Of a stretch of 7,778 bases of DNA, positions 3,021 through 7,778 are shown piece by piece; the stretch's first letter is position 1, and each line of letters opens with the position of its first letter. The translations under genes were made by a program, and so were the position numbers. The stretch is from Deltaproteobacteria bacterium (lineage in GTDB: Bacteria > SAR324 > JACQKK01), in contig JAOUFO010000077.1 in NCBI GenBank assembly GCA_029858165.1, positions 1 to 7,778 of the forward strand. Reading direction: 5' to 3'. Under the pieces are notes generated by a model that saw only the letters and a program-made list of their open reading frames with translations, made no database searches and had not been told where the DNA came from.

Positions 3021-5630
3021 ATGCGTCCACCTGTTCAAATCCCCGCGCCACAATGGGTTCCGCCTGCCGCCGGAAAAGGCGTGTTTGCGGCAAACGGCCT
3101 GGGGTGTATCACCCGGAGCCCCGGCAGAAGGTATCCCCCCAAATGGCCCGCCCCCACCCCAAGGCCGGGTGCCCTGAAATGGGTGGGTTGGGGGTTTGTT
3201 TTATGGGCCGTGGGTTTTTGCCCCCCCCTGTTGCTGGCCCAATCGCCCCCCTTCACCCTGGAGGCGGAATGGAAAACCGGGGGGAAAATCCACGGAGTGG
3301 CCGTCAACGCCGATGAATCCCTGCTGGCCGCCGCCCAGGGCCGGGATCCGGTCCAAGTGGTGCTGTACGACCGGCGCAGCCACGCCCCCCTGGGGCTGAT
3401 TGAAACCCGGGTGGGTGGCCCCGCCCGGCTGATTTTTGCCCCCGCCCAGGACCTGTTGGTGGTATCCGGACCCCAGGGGGTGGAATTGTGGGATGCGTCC
3501 ATATCCCGGCTGAAGGCGGGCAAGCCCCTGCCTGCGGCATCCCGTCTGTGGCGGCAGGAACTGGACCATCCGGCGGGGGATGTGGCCCTGGATGATTCGT
3601 TTAAAAAGGTGGTGTGGAGCCAGCCCGGGGGCCTGTGGCAACGGGAGGCCCGGACCGGCGCTCCGCCCCCGGACAAACCCTTTTGGACCGTCAAGGGAGA
3701 GCTTCGCATCCGGGGGGTGGCCCTGGCGGGAACCAATCTGGCCGTGGCCTACGAGGGGGAAAAATCCATAGACCTGGTTTCCCCCGGATTTTTGGGCAAA
3801 GCCAAAACCCAGGCCACCCTGGAAGGCCACCGGTTCGCGGTGGCCGCCATGGCCAGCCGGGGAGGCAGCCTGGGGGGGGGCGGTCTGGTCTCCCTGGACA
3901 GCGGGCGGTATCTGATTTCCTGGGGGACGGACCGTCAGCCGGAATCCATCACGTTTTTGGATTTTCTGCCCGCAGACGTCCAACCCGAAGGAATGGCCCC
4001 CCTGGGGGGCAGCCACTGGATGCTGGTCAGCCGCCAAACCGCCGGAAAGCCGGGGGGCGGTGAAAAAATCCTGGTGTTGGACAAGGGAAAACCGACGGGA
4101 GAGATGGACTCTCCCCCGTTTTATCTGCTGGCCGCCAGCCCCACCGGCAAATACCTGCTGGCCGCCCGTCACAAACGGCTTCAATTGTATGTATTTGCCC
4201 AGCCCGCCTCCCCCCTGGCCTATGTGCGCCAGTTAAAGGCGGCGGGCGGAACCAAAACCGCCCTGAGCTATTATCAGCAACTGGATACGACCGGCCTGTC
4301 CCCCGCCCTGGTGGATAAGCTGAAAGCGGAATTGAACACCTCCCCGGGGACCGCCGCAGAAGATGATTTTCTGGCCCGGCTCAAAGAGGCCCAGGCCAAA
4401 GGGGACCTGACCGCCACCGAACATTGGGCCACCCAGGCCCTGCTGCAAGACCCGGAAAACCCCCAGGCCAAAAAAGCTTTGGCCGGTCTAAAGGGAATGG
4501 AAGGCTCCATGGTGGTGGAACAGGCCCGCCTGGCCTATGAGGAAGGGCGGTACCGGGCGGTGATCACCCTGCTCACCACAGCCCTCACCCCCAGAGAGCA
4601 GATGGAGGAAGAGGCGGCGGAGCTTATCCGCCAGGCGGAAGCCAAACGCAACATGGAAACCACCCTGGACCAGGCCGAAGAAAAAATGGACTTGGGGCTG
4701 TATACCGCGGCCCGCACCCTGGTGGATGATGTGCTGCACAAAGACCAAAAAAATCCCAGGGCCAACAGCCTGAAAACCAAAATAGAAACCGCCGAAGGGG
4801 GGGTTTTCCGCGAAATGTCGGCGGTGTTCATCGGGTTTTTGCTGGCCCTGGCCATTGTGGCCGGAATTCTGTATAAAATGCGGAATTCCTGGAACACCCT
4901 GTCTATGGAACTCCCCCCCCGGCCTTCCATGATTCCCCCGTTTTTTCGTTTGTGGGGCAAACCGGGGGCCGCCCTGAAATCCCCCCCCGGCAAAAAAAAC
5001 CCGTGGGAAACCAAACCCGGTCCATCCAACAAAAAGGGGGCCAAACCATCCGGCGGACAAAACCCCCCCAAGGGGGCTCAGCCCCAGACCGCCGCCCCCC
5101 CCCCATGGGGATTTGACCGGCCCCCATCGGCCAAACGCAAGGAAACCGAAGCCCTGCTGCACAAAACCGAAGACATGGTGCGGCTGGCCCGCCAACAGGA
5201 TGTGTACCGCCAACACACCGCCCCTTTGCTGGAACTGGAGGCCGAAATCAACAACTACCTCAGGCGGATACAAGACCCTTCCGCCGATGTGGATACCATT
5301 CATCAACGGCTGAACCACATGCTGGACCAATTGAGAGGCATGAACTTTGAGCGCAAAAAAGGGGGCCCGGCCCCACAGGATGAACCCTCCTTTTATGATG
5401 TGTTGCAGGTAACCCCCCAGGCCGGGCAGGATGAAATCAAATCCGCCTTTTTCCGCCTGTTAAAAGAATACCACCCGGATAAACACACCCAGTCCCAGTT
5501 TGGCTGGATCCGGGAGGAAGCAGAAAAGATGACCAAAAGGCTGGGAGAGGCTTATCATGTGTTAAAGGACCCCAAAAGCCGTGAGGCTTATGACCTGGAA
5601 CTGAAAAAAAGAAGGAGTGGCGGCAAGTGA
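3021..5630 (+). CDS. Predicted membrane protein: periplasmic beta-propeller, TPR-like region, transmembrane segment and cytoplasmic J domain (869 aa)
   Basis: I do not recognise this architecture. Residues 54-73 form a hydrophobic signal-like segment with a possible cleavage after LLLA (73). Residues 85-395 contain about seven beta-rich repeats of propeller type, such as GVAVNADESLLAAA, VELWDAS and LLAASPTGKYLLAA. Residues 440-590 look TPR-like and helical. Residues 600-618 (SAVFIGFLLALAIVAGILY) are a clear transmembrane helix followed by KMR, which predicts a cytoplasmic C-terminus. A Pro/Lys/Gly-rich linker (620-703) and a helical, probably coiled-coil stretch (705-775) lead to a J domain at 790-865 with HPD at 818-820. 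The likely role is periplasmic sensing coupled to recruitment of cytoplasmic DnaK at the membrane. The start is uncertain: ATG 3021 lacks a clear RBS and gives an unusually long n-region, whereas GTG 3081 follows GGAAAAGG. The gene overlaps yicC through GTGA. Its linker carries C8, C8 and C10 tracts. Confidence 0.8.
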   Translation: MRPPVQIPAPQWVPPAAGKGVFAANGLGCITRSPGRRYPPKWPAPTPRPGALKWVGWGFVLWAVGFCPPLLLAQSPPFTLEAEWKTGGKIHGVAVNADESLLAAAQGRDPVQVVLYDRRSHAPLGLIETRVGGPARLIFAPAQDLLVVSGPQGVELWDASISRLKAGKPLPAASRLWRQELDHPAGDVALDDSFKKVVWSQPGGLWQREARTGAPPPDKPFWTVKGELRIRGVALAGTNLAVAYEGEKSIDLVSPGFLGKAKTQATLEGHRFAVAAMASRGGSLGGGGLVSLDSGRYLISWGTDRQPESITFLDFLPADVQPEGMAPLGGSHWMLVSRQTAGKPGGGEKILVLDKGKPTGEMDSPPFYLLAASPTGKYLLAARHKRLQLYVFAQPASPLAYVRQLKAAGGTKTALSYYQQLDTTGLSPALVDKLKAELNTSPGTAAEDDFLARLKEAQAKGDLTATEHWATQALLQDPENPQAKKALAGLKGMEGSMVVEQARLAYEEGRYRAVITLLTTALTPREQMEEEAAELIRQAEAKRNMETTLDQAEEKMDLGLYTAARTLVDDVLHKDQKNPRANSLKTKIETAEGGVFREMSAVFIGFLLALAIVAGILYKMRNSWNTLSMELPPRPSMIPPFFRLWGKPGAALKSPPGKKNPWETKPGPSNKKGAKPSGGQNPPKGAQPQTAAPPPWGFDRPPSAKRKETEALLHKTEDMVRLARQQDVYRQHTAPLLELEAEINNYLRRIQDPSADVDTIHQRLNHMLDQLRGMNFERKKGGPAPQDEPSFYDVLQVTPQAGQDEIKSAFFRLLKEYHPDKHTQSQFGWIREEAEKMTKRLGEAYHVLKDPKSREAYDLELKKRRSGGK
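5612..5617 (+). promoter_or_regulatory. Ribosome binding site of yicC
   Basis: AAGGAG lies nine bases upstream of the GTG start at 5627, inside the last codons of the membrane J-domain gene. It supports the GTG, rather than the in-frame ATG four codons later, as the yicC start. Confidence 0.75.
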
Positions 5631-6505
5631 TTTATTCCATGACCGGATTCGGCAGGGCCGAAAAAACCCTCAACGGATGGACCTGCGGCGCGGAAATCCG
5701 CTCGGTGAACAGCCGGTTTCTGGATATGCGGCTTAAACTGCCCGGGGGATTGGGCCACCTGGAAGAACCGCTGAAGGAATTGCTCAAAACCAGGCTGATC
5801 CGGGGCAAGGTGGATTGCACGTTGCATATTCAACCGGCAGGGGGCAGCGAGAATGACCTGACCATCAATCCTCAGGCGGCCCAGGGTTTGGCCCGGTTGT
5901 TGAACAGCCTAAAACAGGATTACGCCATTGATGTCACCGTAGGGTTGGGGGACCTGTTGCAGATGAAGGAGCTTTTCAATGGCAATTCTCAGGAGGCTTC
6001 TGCTGAAACATTGGAACCCCTGGTCCGTTTGACCATGGAGGAGACCCTGGAAGGGCTGGTGGCCATGCGTCAGGCAGAAGGAAAATCCCTGCTGGAGGAT
6101 TTGAATCAAAGACAATCCGACCTGCGGCGGCTGATGGGAGAAATTGAACCCCATACCGGAGAACTGAGCCAGTTGTACGCCAAACGGCTGAAAGACAATC
6201 TGACGCGGTTGATGGATGGCCTCCACCCCGGCGAGGACCGATTGGCCCAGGAAATAGCCCTGTTTGCCGAGCGGTGCGATGTATCCGAGGAAATCACCCG
6301 GTTTTACGCCCACCTGGCCCACCTGGACCGCCTGCTGAAGGAGGGAGGGGCCGTGGGGCGGCAGATAGATTTTCTGCTTCAGGAGCTGAACCGGGAAATC
6401 AACACCCTTTCCACCAAAAGCAGCCATTCCCAAATATCCGCCCTGTCGGTGGATATCAAGGGGGAATTGGAAAAACTGAGAGAACAGGCACAGAACATAG
6501 AATGA
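5627..6505 (+). CDS. yicC: YicC family protein, putative endoribonuclease (292 aa)
   Basis: YicC-family proteins are metal-dependent endoribonucleases implicated in RNA decay. The protein opens with the family signature MIYSMTGFGRAE, then RSVNSRFLDMRLKLP and a stretch matching the YicC N-terminal domain (about 1-155). The C-terminal DUF1732-type domain ends with the characteristic QIDFLLQELNREINTLSTKS (246-265) and REQAQNIE at the very end. The length is typical, so the gene appears intact. GTG 5627 is the start because MI-x-SMTGFGRAE is the family's usual N-terminus and AAGGAG is well placed. Start and stop codons overlap with both neighbours: GTGA with the upstream J-domain gene and ATGA with gmk. 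Translation of the three genes is therefore probably coupled. The yicC-gmk pairing is common in bacteria. Confidence 0.95.
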   Translation: MIYSMTGFGRAEKTLNGWTCGAEIRSVNSRFLDMRLKLPGGLGHLEEPLKELLKTRLIRGKVDCTLHIQPAGGSENDLTINPQAAQGLARLLNSLKQDYAIDVTVGLGDLLQMKELFNGNSQEASAETLEPLVRLTMEETLEGLVAMRQAEGKSLLEDLNQRQSDLRRLMGEIEPHTGELSQLYAKRLKDNLTRLMDGLHPGEDRLAQEIALFAERCDVSEEITRFYAHLAHLDRLLKEGGAVGRQIDFLLQELNREINTLSTKSSHSQISALSVDIKGELEKLREQAQNIE

Positions 6506-7299
6506 CCGGCCATTTTTTTCCGAGGGTTTTTGTGGTTTCGGGCCCCAGCGGCGTAGGCAAAAGCTCTGTCATCCGCGGTGCGCTGAAGCGTCTGGAACGG
6601 CTTCAATTGTCCGTTTCCTTCACCACCCGCCCCCCCCGGACGGGAGAGGAAGACGGCAAGGACTACTTTTTTGTGGACCCGCTTACCTTCAACCGGATGC
6701 TGGCCAACAACGAGTTTTTGGAATGGGCCAAGGTGTACAACAATTACTACGGCACCTCCAAATCCCATATCCAGTCCCTCCTCAGCCAGGGTCATCACGC
6801 CCTGCTGGATGTGGATACCCACGGGGCCGTCAACATCAAGGCCATCAGCTCAGGGGGGGTGTTTATTTTTATCGCCCCTCCCTCCCTGAAAGAACTGGAA
6901 CACCGGCTGATTCAAAGAGGCTCGGAATCCGCCGACAGTCTGCACACCCGGCTTTCCCGTGCGGAACACGAAATGAGCCTGATGCACGAATACAACCATG
7001 TGCTGGTCAACACCGATCTGACCCATGCCATAGACGCCTTTGAGCAAATTGTGCAGGAGGAATACACCCGCAACATTCCCTTCCATTGTGATGATTTTGA
7101 CAGCCCGGACCTGGAAGAACCTCTCCTGGATGATCTCTCTCTGCGGGTGATCCACAACCTGCAACCAGCCATTACCGGTGATTTGAAGCGGGAATTGACC
7201 CAGGTTTTCAGCTTTCAACTGGAAACCTCCCTGGGCAACATCCTGCGCGACAGCCTGGAAACCGCCGCCCGCAAACCCAAACAGCCCCCCCACAACTGA
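6502..7299 (+). CDS. gmk: Guanylate kinase with C-terminal extension (265 aa)
   Basis: Guanylate kinase phosphorylates GMP (and dGMP) with ATP to give GDP, feeding the GTP and (p)ppGpp pools. The P-loop is GPSGVGKSS (14-22). GMP-binding and lid elements follow: TTRPPRTGEEDGKDYFF (41-57), EFLEWAKVYNNYYGT (71-85) and LLDVDTHGA (101-109), where most homologues have Gln rather than His. The Arg-rich lid RLIQRGSES...TRLSRAEHE and the VLVNTDL strand are present, and the kinase core ends near residue 187. The remaining 78 or so residues are an acidic, then helical extension beyond the usual length of about 205. The frame is open upstream to 6274, but that part overlaps the yicC coding end; ATG 6502, in an ATGA overlap with the yicC stop, gives the correct N-terminus. 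No strong RBS is visible, so translation is probably coupled. Confidence 0.95.
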   Translation: MTGHFFPRVFVVSGPSGVGKSSVIRGALKRLERLQLSVSFTTRPPRTGEEDGKDYFFVDPLTFNRMLANNEFLEWAKVYNNYYGTSKSHIQSLLSQGHHALLDVDTHGAVNIKAISSGGVFIFIAPPSLKELEHRLIQRGSESADSLHTRLSRAEHEMSLMHEYNHVLVNTDLTHAIDAFEQIVQEEYTRNIPFHCDDFDSPDLEEPLLDDLSLRVIHNLQPAITGDLKRELTQVFSFQLETSLGNILRDSLETAARKPKQPPHN

Positions 7300-7413
7300 C
7301 CTTTATTTACCTGCCGCCTTCCATTAGAATAGGCCCGTACAAAAACAACCTTTTTCATATTCCGGCGGTTGGAACGGTTCTCATCCACCGAAGATCCCCC
7401 CACAGGGCAGGCC

Positions 7414-7778
7414 ATGATCAGACTGGACGACCTGATAAACCAAGCGGCCTCTTATCTGCCCCAGGATTCCAACCTGGAGTTGATATCCAAAGCCTACGTC
7501 TATTCCGCCACGCTGCATAAGGACCGCTATTCCCCCTCCGGCACCCCCATGTTGCAGCACGCTTTGGAGGTGGCCCATATTCTGGCCGGGCTTAAGCTGG
7601 ACCTCACCTGCATTCTGGCGGGGCTGCTGCATGATGTGCTGAAGGAGGATTTGGCCAAAAAAGGGGAACTGGAATCCACCATGGGGCCCCCGGTGGCCGA
7701 TCTGGTGGAGGCCCTTTCCAAAATCAGCCGGGCCAGCTACCACAGCAGTGAGGAATCACGGGCAAACCCAATGCGCCA
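7414..7778 (+). CDS. RelA/SpoT family protein, N-terminal HD (hydrolase) region, partial at window end
   Basis: This is the start of a RelA/SpoT homologue, which makes and/or degrades (p)ppGpp in the stringent response. Only the first 121 residues are inside the window. The opening MIRLDDLINQAASYLP and AYVYSATLHK match long RelA/SpoT proteins. H49 (QHALEVA) and the H73-D74 pair (GLLHD) correspond to metal ligands of the hydrolase domain. Aligning by eye, with no gap up to the following GPPVADLVEALSKIS, the conserved E-D pair after HD is K77-E78, and the guanine-contacting Arg of the R-x-SGEP motif is S40. Hydrolase activity may therefore be reduced. ATG 7414 has a modest AGGG six bases upstream. 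A 114-bp gap separates it from gmk. I withhold a relA or spoT symbol because the synthetase and regulatory domains are not visible. Confidence 0.9.
   Translation, partial: MIRLDDLINQAASYLPQDSNLELISKAYVYSATLHKDRYSPSGTPMLQHALEVAHILAGLKLDLTCILAGLLHDVLKEDLAKKGELESTMGPPVADLVEALSKISRASYHSSEESRANPMR

Noticed and set aside
3035..5330. Long antisense frames opposite the membrane J-domain gene (for example 3201-4184 and 4488-5330)
   Set aside because: They are low-complexity Gly/Gln/Pro-rich shadows expected opposite a GC-rich gene. The plus strand encodes recognisable propeller, membrane and J-domain features over the same bases.
6274..6501. Upstream extension of the gmk frame to an ATG at 6274
   Set aside because: It overlaps the conserved C-terminal coding region of yicC out of frame. 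Guanylate kinase homology begins just after ATG 6502, which also forms the ATGA overlap.
7300..7413. Promoter or terminator between gmk and the RelA/SpoT gene
   Set aside because: The 114-bp gap is relatively AT-rich with T and A runs, but I could not find a paired -35/-10 set at proper spacing or a stem followed by a T tract.

Overview
The window looks like a chromosomal segment of a GC-rich Gram-negative bacterium. The TrmB, YicC, guanylate kinase and RelA/SpoT sequences are most reminiscent of Desulfobacterota ('Deltaproteobacteria') or a neighbouring phylum; this is family-level recognition from memory, not a search. Coding regions favour CCC and GGG codons and carry many homopolymeric C and G runs.

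Layout. Bases 1-607 hold no convincing gene: an edge-truncated array of structured repeats (1-175), a G/C-rich hairpin (202-222) and an AT-rich island with nested inverted repeats (251-330). A 53-codon ORF with a good ribosome binding site lies at 608-769. Bases 770-1236 are a second, larger structured-repeat array: two related outer modules sharing 49 identical bases, enclosing three identical 83-bp tandem units. The array ends one base from the stop codon of a leftward gene (1238-2167) for a J-domain / zinc-ribbon / TPR protein. Divergent from it is trmB (2245-2919), followed by a further single repeat module (2932-3007). Next comes a tightly packed rightward cluster: an 869-residue predicted membrane protein with a periplasmic beta-propeller and a cytoplasmic C-terminal J domain (3021-5630), yicC (5627-6505) and gmk (6502-7299), joined by GTGA and ATGA start/stop overlaps. 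A 114-bp gap precedes a RelA/SpoT-family gene (7414 onward), cut by the window end.

How the genes fit together. yicC, gmk and a RelA/SpoT gene are commonly neighbours in this kind of bacterium and link RNA turnover, guanine nucleotide supply and (p)ppGpp. The unusual members are the two J-domain proteins on either side of trmB. One is soluble and the other is predicted to span the inner membrane, and neither has the DnaJ or CbpA layout. They are probably dedicated Hsp70 (DnaK) recruiters.

Main points for a second look: the membrane-spanning propeller/TPR/J-domain protein and the C8-C8-C10 tracts between its membrane segment and J domain; the modular hairpin repeat family that sits just downstream of genes; the RelA/SpoT N-terminus, which keeps H...HD but lacks the usual ED pair; and the roughly 78-residue C-terminal extension of guanylate kinase.
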